17,014 nucleotides of DNA. Source: CAZHDI01 sp964531285. GTDB taxonomy: Bacteria > Pseudomonadota > Alphaproteobacteria > JAJFIK01. Made by a program: the position numbers and the translations under genes. Below the pieces are notes generated by a model, which searched no databases, was not told the origin of the DNA, and saw nothing but the letters and a program-made list of their open reading frames with translations. Shown here one piece after another: positions 1-6,810 of this stretch. The DNA is taken from the NCBI GenBank assembly GCA_964531285.1, contig CAZHDI010000070.1, positions 1-17,014 on the forward strand, given 5' to 3'. Numbering within the stretch: the stretch's first letter is position 1; each line of letters starts with the position of its first letter.

Positions 1-977
1 GGCGCGATCCACAGACCGTTATAGATCAGCTCGGCATAGCGCGGCATCAACTCGTCCTTCAGATGCGCCGCGCCGCGATCCAGCGTCAGGGATTCCATGG
101 CCCGGTGCGCGGCGAGCAGGACCGTGCCCCCCGGCGTCTCGTAAATCCCGCGCGATTTCATGCCGACGAACCGGTTTTCCACCAGATCCAGCCGTCCGAT
201 GCCGTTGGCGCCGCCCAACTCGTTCAGCCGGGTCAGAAGCGCGGCCGGCGACAGCGCTTGGCCGTCGATGGACACCGCATCGCCGCGCTCGAAGCCGATA
301 CGGATCTCGGTCGGGGTGTCCGGCGCGTCCTGGGGTGAAACCGTCCGCTGATAGACGAAATCGGGCGCCGGCTCGGCCGGGTCTTCCAGCACTTTGCCTT
401 CCGATGAGGTGTGCAGAAGATTGGCATCGACCGAGAACGGGGCTTCGCCGCGTTTGTCCTTGGCAATCGGGATCTGATGCTTTTCGGCGAAATCGATCAG
501 CGTGCTGCGGGACGTGAGGTCCCATTCGCGCCACGGGGCGATCACCCGGATCGACGGATTGAGGGCGTAATAGCCCAATTCGAAGCGGACCTGATCGTTG
601 CCCTTGCCGGTGGCGCCGTGGCAAACCGCGTCCGCGCCCACGGCGTCGGCGATCTCGATCTGGCGCCGGGCGATCAGCGGCCGGGCGATCGAGGTGCCGA
701 GCAGATAGACGCCTTCATAGACCGCGTTGGCGCGGAACATCGGGAAGACGTAGTCGCGCACGAAGGTCTCGCGCAGATCCTCGATGAAGATCTCTTTCAC
801 CCCGAGCATCTCGGCCTTTTTGCGCGCCGGCTCCAACTCCTCGCCCTGGCCCAGATCCGCCGTGAAGGTCACCACCTCGCAGCCATAGGTCGTCTGGAGC
901 CATTTCAGAATGATCGATGTGTCGAGGCCGCCGGAATAGGCGAGCACGACTTTGCGCGGCGGGGCGGAGGCGGTCAT
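1..977 (-). CDS. argG: Argininosuccinate synthase, C-terminal end cut by window edge
   Basis: The enzyme joins citrulline and aspartate, using ATP, to make argininosuccinate in the cytoplasmic arginine pathway. The first 325 codons are visible and the frame runs off the left edge; the family is usually about 400 residues, so roughly the last fifth is missing. Visible signatures are the N-type ATP-pyrophosphatase loop AYSGGLDTS (residues 13-21), the segment around DLGQGEE (41-47), and GATGKGNDQVRFE (121-133), which binds citrulline and aspartate in known ArgG structures. The ATG at 977 is chosen because the conserved N-terminus starts about ten residues later. A nearer-upstream ATG at 993 is in another frame. 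The gene is divergent from the exported-protein gene at 1367. No arginine operator could be recognised. Identity is very secure. Confidence 0.97.
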   Translation of the reverse strand, partial: MTASAPPRKVVLAYSGGLDTSIILKWLQTTYGCEVVTFTADLGQGEELEPARKKAEMLGVKEIFIEDLRETFVRDYVFPMFRANAVYEGVYLLGTSIARPLIARRQIEIADAVGADAVCHGATGKGNDQVRFELGYYALNPSIRVIAPWREWDLTSRSTLIDFAEKHQIPIAKDKRGEAPFSVDANLLHTSSEGKVLEDPAEPAPDFVYQRTVSPQDAPDTPTEIRIGFERGDAVSIDGQALSPAALLTRLNELGGANGIGRLDLVENRFVGMKSRGIYETPGGTVLLAAHRAMESLTLDRGAAHLKDELMPRYAELIYNGLWIA

Positions 978-1366
978 GGGTCTGATCTTTCATTGATGCG
1001 GGCACTGCTGCACCGGAGCATTGCCGAAGGAAATTCGGCGCACACGCGCTTTCGGCGCACGAACCCGCATTGATCAGAGCCGTGGCGGGCGGGTCAAGAG
1101 CCGGATGCAAAACGGGCCGGATCGGGCCGGCCCGGCGCCTGCGTTAGGGAGCCGGTATGACTCGGCGCCGATAATGCGTCTTGCCGCCGCTTTGCTCCCG
1201 TGTGTGACGACTCTTCACCGTGTGTCTGTTGAAATCCGTTTGTCGCAGCCCACATCTGCGTGGGGCACAATGGCACAGACCTGCGACGAGCCAAGACATT
1301 CGGATCGCTGAGATGGCCGCCCCGCGACCATTCGTCGATCATGGCTTTGAAGATGAGGACCAGACT
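978..1366. other. Intergenic region between argG and the exported-protein gene (389 bp)
   Basis: This gap separates two divergent genes and must hold both promoters, but I could not fix a convincing -35/-10 pair on either strand. Short open frames cross it, but they have no ribosome binding site and no recognisable protein. The only pattern seen is a direct repeat of CCGTGTGT at 1198-1205 and 1218-1225, 20 bp apart (about two helical turns). This could be an operator or chance. A GAGG at about 1355-1358 serves the gene at 1367. Confidence 0.5.
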
Positions 1367-1909
1367 ATGAAGAAGATGCTTGGGACTACTGCTGGCGTGG
1401 CCGCTCTGTCTGTGATGTTCGCCGCCGCTCCGGCCCTGGCCGGCAAAAAGGCGATCACCGAAGCTGAAGTGGCTGCCGCGCAGCAGGCTTGGGGCGAAGG
1501 GATCGTCACGATCGGTAAGGTGCACACGGATGACGGCGACTATCGTCAGGCCGCCCGTGATCACATCGAGAAGTTTTACGCGTATGGCGAGCGTCCGGTG
1601 CTGTTCAAGCCGACCCTCGCGTCGGACGATCAGTTCCGCGGCACCTTCGATGAAGCGTTGTCCTATTTCGTCGGCGGCTCCATTGAAGAAGACGGCGGTT
1701 TCGCCATCGCCCCCTACACCAATGTGCGCTGGGAAAACGAAGGCACACTTATCGATTCCGACAGCGCCATGGCGATGGGCAATTACTTCTTCACCACGAC
1801 CGAGGGCAACGAGGTGAAGGTGGAATACACCTTCGGCTATGAGCGCGGCGACAATGGCGATCTGGCCATCGTCCTGCATCACTCGTCGATCCCCTACAGC
1901 GCCGAGTAA
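1367..1909 (+). CDS. Exported SnoaL/NTF2-like protein, often misnamed phosphoribosyl-AMP cyclohydrolase
   Basis: The 180-residue product starts with a clear Sec signal peptide: a KK n-region, a hydrophobic stretch at about residues 8-20, and AxA cleavage after APALA near residue 25. The mature part begins with an ITEAEVAAAQQAWGEG-like helix and later has EALSYFVGGS, a WENEGTL strand and a C-terminal LHHSSIPY. I recall this as a family of small periplasmic NTF2/SnoaL-fold proteins that databases often call phosphoribosyl-AMP cyclohydrolase. The cyclohydrolase name is unlikely here, because an exported protein without the HisI metal-binding cysteines would not act in histidine synthesis. The ATG at 1367 is preferred over the longer open frame from 1220 because of the GAGG about 8 nt upstream and the signal peptide. 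The gene stands alone and ends in a strong terminator. The molecular function is unknown. Confidence 0.85.
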   Translation: MKKMLGTTAGVAALSVMFAAAPALAGKKAITEAEVAAAQQAWGEGIVTIGKVHTDDGDYRQAARDHIEKFYAYGERPVLFKPTLASDDQFRGTFDEALSYFVGGSIEEDGGFAIAPYTNVRWENEGTLIDSDSAMAMGNYFFTTTEGNEVKVEYTFGYERGDNGDLAIVLHHSSIPYSAE

Positions 1910-1936
1910 TCCGTCTGGTCCCAGACCGGATGCGAG

Positions 1937-1973
1937 ACAGCCCAGTGTAGTGTCTACACTGGGCTGTTTTTTT
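1937..1973 (+). terminator. Strong intrinsic terminator after the exported NTF2-like gene
   Basis: A perfect 14-bp stem (1937-1950 pairing with 1954-1967) with a 3-nt loop is followed by a run of seven T (1967-1973). It lies 27 bp after the stop at 1909 and makes the 1367 gene a separate transcription unit. It is the clearest terminator in the window. Confidence 0.95.
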
Positions 1974-2027
1974 GCCCCGCGGGCCCGACGCGGCAAGGCG
2001 CGTGGTGGTCCGCCGGAATTGCGGGCC

Positions 2028-2039
2028 TATACTGACGGT
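2028..2039 (+). promoter_or_regulatory. Possible -10 element (TATACT) with TGACGGT extension
   Basis: TATACT at 2028-2033 matches a sigma-70 -10 box in five of six bases and sits 34 bp before the ATG at 2067. The -35 region is poor (TGGTCC at 16-bp spacing is the best seen). The following TGACGGT is shared with an almost identical block at 13686-13697 before another exported-protein gene, which raises the chance that the site is real. Confidence 0.35.
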
Positions 2040-2066
2040 TTGGATGCGATGAGTTGAGGAGATGGG

Positions 2067-2840
2067 ATGAGACTGGGGCAGTATGGCGTCGCGGCGGGGG
2101 TCATTGGCGCCGCGGCGATAGGGATCCAGGCCGGCACGGCGTTTGCGGCCTCGCCGGTCGGCAATGTGGGAACGGCCAAGGCCACTGAGGGGGCGTTTTC
2201 CGCCGAGATCCGCACCGGCTACACCGACGATCCGGATTCCGACAGCCTGGATGGGCGTCTCCTGGTCCGGCAACACGTGGATTACGGGGTGACCGACTGG
2301 TATGCGGTGCGCGTGGTGACCGCCCAGCGCCGCAATGACGGCGGGGAATATGACTACACGAGCACGACATTCGAAAACCGGGTTCAACTCTTCGAAGCGG
2401 ATCGGGACGGCTTCGATGGCGGCTTCCGGGTCATCTATGTCCATCGCGACGGGGACGACACACCGAACGAGATCGATGTGCGCCTGATGGCCATGGGCAG
2501 CCTCGGCGAGCACTATTCGTGGCGGCACAACACGGTGCTCGAGCACGATGTCGGCGCCAATGCGTCGGACGGCGTGGCTCTGGAGTTCCGCAATCAGATC
2601 ACCCGCAAGCTCGACCTGACGCTGCCGGGCGTGTCCTCGGTCTCGGCCGGCATCGAGATGTTCAACGATTTCGGGCGCCTGCGGGACACGGGCGGGTTCG
2701 ATGAGGCCGACCACCAGTTCGGCCCGGTCGCCAAAGCCAATTTCAGCAATGGGGTTTATGTCCAGGCCGGGTATCGCGCGGGTCTGTCGGAAGACGCGCC
2801 CAATCATCTGGCCAAGGTTTTCCTCGGCAAGCGGTTCTGA
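2067..2840 (+). CDS. Predicted exported outer-membrane beta-barrel-like protein, family unknown
   Basis: The 257-residue product has a signal peptide with likely cleavage after TAFA (residue 27). The rest is rich in short amphipathic strands (for example GRLLVRQHVDYGVTDWYAVRVV, EFRNQITRKLDLTL, GVYVQAGYRAGLS) and ends in KVFLGKRF. A terminal phenylalanine after alternating hydrophobic residues is typical of proteins inserted by the BAM complex. I do not recognise a named family. The ATG at 2067 has GAGGA at 2056-2060. The preceding gene is closed off by the 1937-1973 terminator, so this gene should have its own promoter, possibly at 2028. It converges with the membrane-protein gene 17 bp downstream. 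A small porin-like or structural barrel is the best guess. Export is well supported; the barrel is an inference from strand pattern and C-terminus. Confidence 0.8.
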   Translation: MRLGQYGVAAGVIGAAAIGIQAGTAFAASPVGNVGTAKATEGAFSAEIRTGYTDDPDSDSLDGRLLVRQHVDYGVTDWYAVRVVTAQRRNDGGEYDYTSTTFENRVQLFEADRDGFDGGFRVIYVHRDGDDTPNEIDVRLMAMGSLGEHYSWRHNTVLEHDVGANASDGVALEFRNQITRKLDLTLPGVSSVSAGIEMFNDFGRLRDTGGFDEADHQFGPVAKANFSNGVYVQAGYRAGLSEDAPNHLAKVFLGKRF

Positions 2841-2857
2841 AGGGCGACATTCCGGAT

Positions 2858-3499
2858 TTAGAGAAACGGCATGTCCGGCACGGCGCCATGGGCATGGCGG
2901 GGCCGGCGCGGACCGCGCGCGACCGGCTTGCGCGGGCGGGGGGCGCGTTTGGGTTCCGGATCGCGGTCGTCGTCGTCCCGGCGGCCGCGCGATGAGGCAT
3001 CGGTGATTTCCGGGTAGGCCTCCACCGGTGCCGCGTCGGCATAGTCGATGTCGTCCTCCTCGTCGCGGCGAATGGCGCGCGACCACAGGATTCCGAGGAT
3101 CAAAGCCCCCGCCAGGGCGGCGGTGACCGCGCTGCCGAAGACATTGATCGTCGCCGGCGTATTTCCGGCGATGGCCGGGCCCGTGCGGCTTGCCAGATCC
3201 GAAAACGCACCGATCAGAAACCCGATGATGCCCCAGGACAACGCGCCCGCGGCGGCATAGCTGGTCAGATCGTCCCGCCGGGCGCCGATCAGGGCCAGAT
3301 AGGTCGCCGGGGTCGGCAGGATGCCGATCAGCAGGCAGCCGATGAAACACAGGATCAACAGGATGATAAGGCTGGCGAGGATTTCGACGGCGGCAAGACC
3401 CATTAGCAGGGTCGCCGCGCCATAGGCCCACAGCGCGCCGACGACCAGAATGGGCGTAGCGGCGAGGCAGCCCAGGCTATACGCCAGCAGCCAACGCAT
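2858..3499 (-). CDS. Four-helix inner-membrane protein with charged C-terminal tail, unknown function
   Basis: The 213-residue product has hydrophobic segments at about residues 3-25, 36-61, 81-100 and 118-139, so it is probably an inner-membrane protein. From about residue 144 the sequence becomes a cytoplasm-type tail. It is first acidic (DEEDDIDYAD), then mixed (RRDDDDRDPEPK), then strongly basic and proline-rich (PRPRKPVARGPRRPRHAHG), and ends in hydrophobic VPDMPFL. No catalytic motif is visible and I do not recognise the family. The ATG at 3499 has GGGGAC about 10 nt upstream. It converges with the barrel-like gene and is separated from the GNAT gene by about 100 bp, so it may be transcribed alone or as the last gene of the ialB-rlmN-GNAT unit. 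Confidence 0.8.
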   Translation of the reverse strand: MRWLLAYSLGCLAATPILVVGALWAYGAATLLMGLAAVEILASLIILLILCFIGCLLIGILPTPATYLALIGARRDDLTSYAAAGALSWGIIGFLIGAFSDLASRTGPAIAGNTPATINVFGSAVTAALAGALILGILWSRAIRRDEEDDIDYADAAPVEAYPEITDASSRGRRDDDDRDPEPKRAPRPRKPVARGPRRPRHAHGAVPDMPFL

Positions 3500-3585
3500 C
3501 GGTCAGTCGTCCCCATCTACCCAAAGGCCGGCCCGTCTTCATTGGGCGATCCGGTGCCAGCCATCGCGGTGCTCAGCCGCCATCG

Positions 3586-3606
3586 TTAAGGCTTGATTTA
3601 CCTTAA
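3586..3606. repeat. Short AT-rich inverted repeat over the GNAT stop codon
   Basis: TTAAGG (3586-3591) and CCTTAA (3601-3606) form perfect 6-bp arms around a 9-nt spacer, and the GNAT stop codon (3603-3605) lies inside the right arm. No T-run follows on the minus strand, so it is not a standard terminator. It could be a protein-binding site before the membrane-protein gene, or chance. Confidence 0.35.
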
Positions 3607-4055
3607 TTGCGGTCCGAGTCGATATCATAGCGCATTCTTACGCGTCTGTCCGTCGCCATGACGCGCCGAAAGCCGCCCCTTTCGTAGAAGCGCACGGCCC
3701 GCGAATGGGTAAACACCGTGACTTCGGCCGGCGTACCGTCCTCCCGCGCCCGGCGGGTCACGCCCTCCAGTACCCGCGCGCCGAGTCCCGCGCCCCGCGC
3801 GGCGGGGGTCAGAACGAGATAAAGCAAATAAAGCGAGCCCGGGGTCCGGCGCAGGCTAACAACCCCGCACTCGGCCCCGTCGTGGATGATGATCCGGTCG
3901 GTGCCGGGCTCCAGGCTGCGCCGGACGGCCCGACATTCGCGGGCGGTGTCCCACGGACCATGGGCCTCGGCGATCGGAGTCATTTCGCGGATGATCAGGT
4001 CGGCGAGCCGGTCGAGATCCCGCTCGCTCGCAGGGATCAGCGCGAGGCCGTCCAC
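3603..4055 (-). CDS. GNAT-family N-acetyltransferase
   Basis: A small cytoplasmic acetyl-CoA-dependent acetyltransferase whose substrate cannot be inferred. From the GTG at 4055 it is 150 residues, the normal length of a single GNAT domain. Motif A is visible as LVLTPAARGAGLGARVL (about residues 80-96) with the RGAGLG pyrophosphate-binding loop. Motif B is AVRFYERGGFRRV (120-132). The open frame extends further upstream to 4220, but that part overlaps rlmN out of frame and is arginine-rich nonsense. The GTG at 4055 lies 5 bp after the rlmN stop, with GAGGG (inside the rlmN 3' end) as ribosome binding site, so it is probably translated from the same mRNA as rlmN. A substrate linked to ribosomes or translation is only a neighbour-based guess. 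Confidence 0.9.
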   Translation of the reverse strand: MDGLALIPASERDLDRLADLIIREMTPIAEAHGPWDTARECRAVRRSLEPGTDRIIIHDGAECGVVSLRRTPGSLYLLYLVLTPAARGAGLGARVLEGVTRRAREDGTPAEVTVFTHSRAVRFYERGGFRRVMATDRRVRMRYDIDSDRN

Positions 4056-4060
4056 GACCG

Positions 4061-5269
4061 TCAGCCCTCGGCGCGGCGCCGTTCGGACGCGCGGATCTTG
4101 CGGCTTTCGGATTTGAGCTGACCGCAGGCGGCCAGAATGTCCCGCCCGCGCGGTGTGCGCACCGGACTGGCATAGCCGGCCCGGTTCACGACATCGGCGA
4201 AGCGCTCGATCTGATCCCAATCCGAGCAGTCATAAGGCGAGCCGGGCCAGGGATTGAACGGGATCAGATTGATCTTGGCCGGAATGCCTTTGATGAGCTG
4301 CACCAGCGCCTTGGCGTCGGCCAGGGAGTCGTTGACCCCCTTGAGCATCACATATTCGAAGGTGATCCGCCGGGCATTGGACAGGCCGGGATAGGCGCGG
4401 CAGGCGTTCATCAGTTCGGCAATCGGATATTTCCGGTTGAGCGGCACCAGTTCGTCGCGCAAGTCGTCGCGCACCGCGTGGAGCGAAATCGCCAGCATCA
4501 CGCCGATCTCGTCACCGGCGCGCGCCATCATCGGCACGACCCCGGCGGTGGACAGGGTGATCCGGCGTTTCGACAGCGAGACGCCTTCATTGTCCGAGAC
4601 GATCTCGAGCGCGGTTTTGACATTGTCGAAATTGTAGAGCGGCTCGCCCATGCCCATCATCACGACATTGGTGATGGCGCGCTCCTCCGCGCGGGCGCCG
4701 GGCTCCGGCCACTCGTTGAGCGCATCGCGGGCCACCAGCACCTGAGCGACGATTTCCTCGGGCGTCAGATTGCGCACCAGGGGCTGGGTGCCGGTGTGGC
4801 AGAAGCTGCAATTCAGGGTGCACCCCACCTGCGAGGAGACGCACAGGGTGCCCCGGTCGGCATCGGGTATGAACACGGTTTCGACTTCGATGCCGGGCGC
4901 TGGGCGCAGCAGCCATTTGCGGGTCCCGTCCTCGGAGATCTGAGCCGTGACGATGTCCGGCCGGGCCAGGGTGAACCGATCCGCCAACGCTTCGCGCAGA
5001 TCCTTGGACAGGTTCGACATGGCCGCGAAATCGGTCGCGCCGCGCACATAAATCCAGTTCCAAAGCTGGCGGGCGCGCATGCGGGCCTGGGCGTCCGGCA
5101 CACCGGTATCGCCGAGGCAGGCGGTCAGATCGCTGCGGGACAGGCCGACAAGAGAGGGCTTTTGGGAACCGGCGGGCGCGCCGGTCTCGACCCGGCCGGG
5201 GAACACAAGCGCATGACGCCCGCGCGGGGCGCGGGCGTCTGTATTGCCGGTGGAGGGAACCGCGGACAT
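4061..5269 (-). CDS. rlmN: Dual-specificity RNA methyltransferase RlmN (23S rRNA m2A2503 / tRNA m2A37)
   Basis: A radical-SAM enzyme that methylates C2 of adenosine in 23S rRNA (A2503) and in some tRNAs (A37). The 402-residue product has the 4Fe-4S motif as C150, C154 and C157 (in GCTLNCSFCHTG). It also has the two cysteines used for methyl transfer: C143 (in TLCVSSQVGC, equivalent to E. coli C118) and about C382 (in AACGQLK, equivalent to C355). MMGMGEPLYNFDNV, STAGVVPMM and LAISLHA are family signatures. About 40 N-terminal residues precede the conserved region and are low in complexity. The ATG at 5269 has AAAGG 5 nt upstream, which supports the full length. It lies 48 bp after the ialB-like stop and 5 bp before the GNAT gene, so the three genes are probably cotranscribed. 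Confidence 0.97.
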   Translation of the reverse strand: MSAVPSTGNTDARAPRGRHALVFPGRVETGAPAGSQKPSLVGLSRSDLTACLGDTGVPDAQARMRARQLWNWIYVRGATDFAAMSNLSKDLREALADRFTLARPDIVTAQISEDGTRKWLLRPAPGIEVETVFIPDADRGTLCVSSQVGCTLNCSFCHTGTQPLVRNLTPEEIVAQVLVARDALNEWPEPGARAEERAITNVVMMGMGEPLYNFDNVKTALEIVSDNEGVSLSKRRITLSTAGVVPMMARAGDEIGVMLAISLHAVRDDLRDELVPLNRKYPIAELMNACRAYPGLSNARRITFEYVMLKGVNDSLADAKALVQLIKGIPAKINLIPFNPWPGSPYDCSDWDQIERFADVVNRAGYASPVRTPRGRDILAACGQLKSESRKIRASERRRAEG

Positions 5270-5287
5270 GTCTGCCTTTACCCTTTC

Positions 5288-5317
5288 CCGCGCGGCGGCG
5301 GGTCGCCGGGCGCGCGG
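5288..5317 (-). repeat. GC-rich hairpin between the ialB-like gene and rlmN
   Basis: An outer 7-bp stem (5288-5294 with 5311-5317) encloses a 5-bp stem (5296-5300 with 5304-5308) and a 3-nt loop, with small bulges between. It starts one base after the ialB-like stop codon. On the minus strand it is followed by GAAAGGG and the rlmN ribosome binding site, not by a T-run. It is therefore unlikely to be a full terminator; an mRNA-stabilising or partial attenuating hairpin fits better. Confidence 0.6.
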
Positions 5318-5866
5318 TTACTTACATTCTTCGTCGATCCGCTCCAGGGCCGCCGTGAAGCCCACGAGGGAATACTGGTCGGTCGAAACCGTGCCCCGGG
5401 CCGACCGGCCAGTGATGGTCATATTGGCACCGCGCTTCATGGACTCAATGAGACGGCGCTCGGCCGCCGTATCGGCGATCCAGGCACGTTCTTCATTTTC
5501 CTCGTTTTCGGTGTCCAGCACCATGTCGAATTTGTCGGAGCCGACTTCGACATTCGGCGTGCTCGACGGACCGAACGGATACCCGATCACCACGCTGGGC
5601 TGGGCGTAAATGTTCTCGCTCGGCCAATGGGTCACGAGGAAGAACACATCGCCCCGGTTCCGGCCCCGATTGGAGAGGCGCTTCTCCTTGGGGTCCGACA
5701 CGATAAAACAGGTTTTGGCGGCACCCTGGCTCAGGGTGAACGCGGTCCAGGCGTCGTAGCGGCCGAGCACCTTGGGCTCATCGGCGCGGGCCACGGCAAT
5801 GGACATAAAAGCAATGGCGCCGAGGGCGACCATACGGGAGAGAGAAATCATCGCCTTACGGATCAT
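5318..5866 (-). CDS. Invasion-associated locus B (IalB) family periplasmic protein
   Basis: The 182-residue product has a signal peptide (MIRKAMISLSRMVALGAIAF, then MSIAVARA with cleavage near residue 28). The mature domain has DAWTAFTLSQGAAKTCFIVS near its start, which is the IalB pattern of a tryptophan strand followed by a conserved cysteine and 'S-x-P'. It ends in ERIDEECK with a second cysteine that could pair with the first. IalB is named from Bartonella, but homologues are common in free-living alphaproteobacteria, where the role is unclear; no invasion function should be inferred. The ATG at 5866 is chosen over a longer frame to 6001 because of the signal peptide and an AGAGGA about 13 nt upstream. 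A second ATG five codons in is also possible. It leads the likely ialB-rlmN-GNAT unit. Confidence 0.87.
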   Translation of the reverse strand: MIRKAMISLSRMVALGAIAFMSIAVARADEPKVLGRYDAWTAFTLSQGAAKTCFIVSDPKEKRLSNRGRNRGDVFFLVTHWPSENIYAQPSVVIGYPFGPSSTPNVEVGSDKFDMVLDTENEENEERAWIADTAAERRLIESMKRGANMTITGRSARGTVSTDQYSLVGFTAALERIDEECK

Positions 5867-6169
5867 GATGGCTCGACGGTCCTCTATCAAACGGTCAGCA
5901 AGCGGTAACGCCGCTATGCAATATAACGCGAACCGGCGGCCTTGCCGACCGGCTGCGTGACAGACTCGAGGGTACTGGGGCCAAAGTAAGGCGCTTGACA
6001 TGTCCCTGCAATCGGCCCTTCCCCAACCGGTCCGACACTCTGCCCGATTCGGTCTGCGCGCGCTTCTCCCGTCTCGCCGGCCGGGCTGGAATCAGGATCA
6101 TGGACAAGCCGGTGGCGGGCTGCAAAATACCGCAGTGTCCAAACGACCCTGTATGAGTACCGTTCAACC
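5867..6169. other. Divergent intergenic region between the ialB-like gene and the ECF sigma gene (303 bp)
   Basis: No gene is supported here. It must hold promoters for both directions. A minus-strand sigma-70-like site is proposed at 5920-5948. On the plus strand I could not find a confident ECF-type promoter. A TGATCC hexamer, like the -35 of Rhodobacter sigma-E, occurs only on the minus strand at about 6093-6098 and lacks a matching -10. Confidence 0.5.
5920..5948 (-). promoter_or_regulatory. Candidate sigma-70 promoter for the ialB-rlmN-GNAT unit
   Basis: Reading the minus strand, TCGGCA (5948-5943, four of six matches to TTGACA) and TATATT (5925-5920, five of six matches to TATAAT) are separated by 17 bp. 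The -10 lies about 53 bp before the ATG at 5866. Spacing and position fit, but the call rests on a visual match only. Confidence 0.4.
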
Positions 6170-6751
6170 GTGACCCAGCCGACGCCCAGTTCCGCCGCCC
6201 TGATCGATCGCGAGCGTCTCGCCGATTGCATCGAAGCCGTGGCTCAACGCCAGGACCGGTCGGCCTTTGCTGAGTTGTTCGATTATTTCGCGCCGCGGGT
6301 GAAAGGCTACGTCATCAAACTAGGCGCCGATCACGCGGCGGCCGAAGAGGTCGTCCAGGACGTGATGCTCACCGTCTGGCGCAAGGCGCATATGTTCGAC
6401 CGGCGCCAGGCGTCGGTGGCGACCTGGCTGTTCACCATCGCGCGGAACCGGCGGATCGATCTGATCCGGCGGGCCAAACATGCCCAGCTCGATCCGGAGG
6501 ATCCGCATTTTGCGCCCAACCCGGAACCGGCACCGGACGAGAACCTGGAAGCGGTCCAGGCTGAGGGCCGTTTGCACGAGGCCATGAAGGACCTGCCGCC
6601 CGAACAGGTGGATCTCCTGCATCTGGCCTTTTTCAAGGGACTGAGCCATCGCGAGATCGCCGATCAGACCGGAATTGCGCTGGGAACCGTCAAATCCCGG
6701 CTTCGGCTCGCCTTCGGCCGCCTGCGGTCGTCCCTCGATGGCGAGGTGTAA
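6170..6751 (+). CDS. ECF (sigma-70 family, sigma-24/RpoE-like) RNA polymerase sigma factor
   Basis: The 193-residue product has the two-domain ECF layout. Region 2 lies at about residues 32-103, with AEEVVQDVMLTVW and TWLFTIARNRRIDLIRRAK (region 2.3/2.4). After an acidic proline-rich linker, region 4 lies at about 141-190, with LPPEQVDLLHLAFFKGLSHREIA and a helix-turn-helix GIALGTVKSRLRLAFGRL. The following gene encodes a ChrR-type anti-sigma factor. This suggests the ECF11/RpoE-ChrR group, which in Rhodobacter sphaeroides responds to singlet oxygen. The signal here is not shown by sequence. The start is a GTG at 6170 with only a weak purine stretch upstream; no better in-frame start exists between it and the conserved region. 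It is divergent from the ialB-like gene. Confidence 0.95.
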   Translation: MTQPTPSSAALIDRERLADCIEAVAQRQDRSAFAELFDYFAPRVKGYVIKLGADHAAAEEVVQDVMLTVWRKAHMFDRRQASVATWLFTIARNRRIDLIRRAKHAQLDPEDPHFAPNPEPAPDENLEAVQAEGRLHEAMKDLPPEQVDLLHLAFFKGLSHREIADQTGIALGTVKSRLRLAFGRLRSSLDGEV

Positions 6752-6783
6752 CTCAAACCTGACATAAAAAAGCGGCCAGCCCA

Positions 6784-6797
6784 CTTGGCAGCCCAAG
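6784..6797 (+). repeat. Small hairpin in the sigma/anti-sigma spacer
   Basis: CTTGG (6784-6788) pairs with CCAAG (6793-6797) across a 4-nt loop, in the 59-bp gap between the sigma and chrR-like genes. A CAGCCCA direct repeat (6777-6783 and 6789-6795) overlaps it. With no T-run it is not a terminator. It lies 14-26 nt before the possible anti-sigma starts and could affect initiation there. Confidence 0.3.
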
Positions 6798-6810
6798 CGA
6801 GCGCTCTAAC

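Noticed and set aside
1021..1311. Small plus-strand open frame in the argG upstream region
   Set aside because: No ribosome binding site, no recognisable protein features, and it covers the region that must hold the argG promoter.
1791..3431. Minus-strand open frame of 546 codons across the barrel-like gene and the membrane-protein gene
   Set aside because: It is antisense to a clear signal-peptide protein, crosses the strong terminator and overlaps another same-strand gene in a different frame.
4056..4220. N-terminal extension of the GNAT protein into rlmN
   Set aside because: The extra 55 codons overlap rlmN out of frame, are not GNAT-like, and a GTG with a GAGGG ribosome binding site sits just after the rlmN stop.
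5995..6000. Perfect TTGACA upstream of the ECF sigma gene
   Set aside because: No acceptable -10 box occurs 16-18 bp downstream (CTTCCC/TTCCCC), so a sigma-70 promoter here is not supported.
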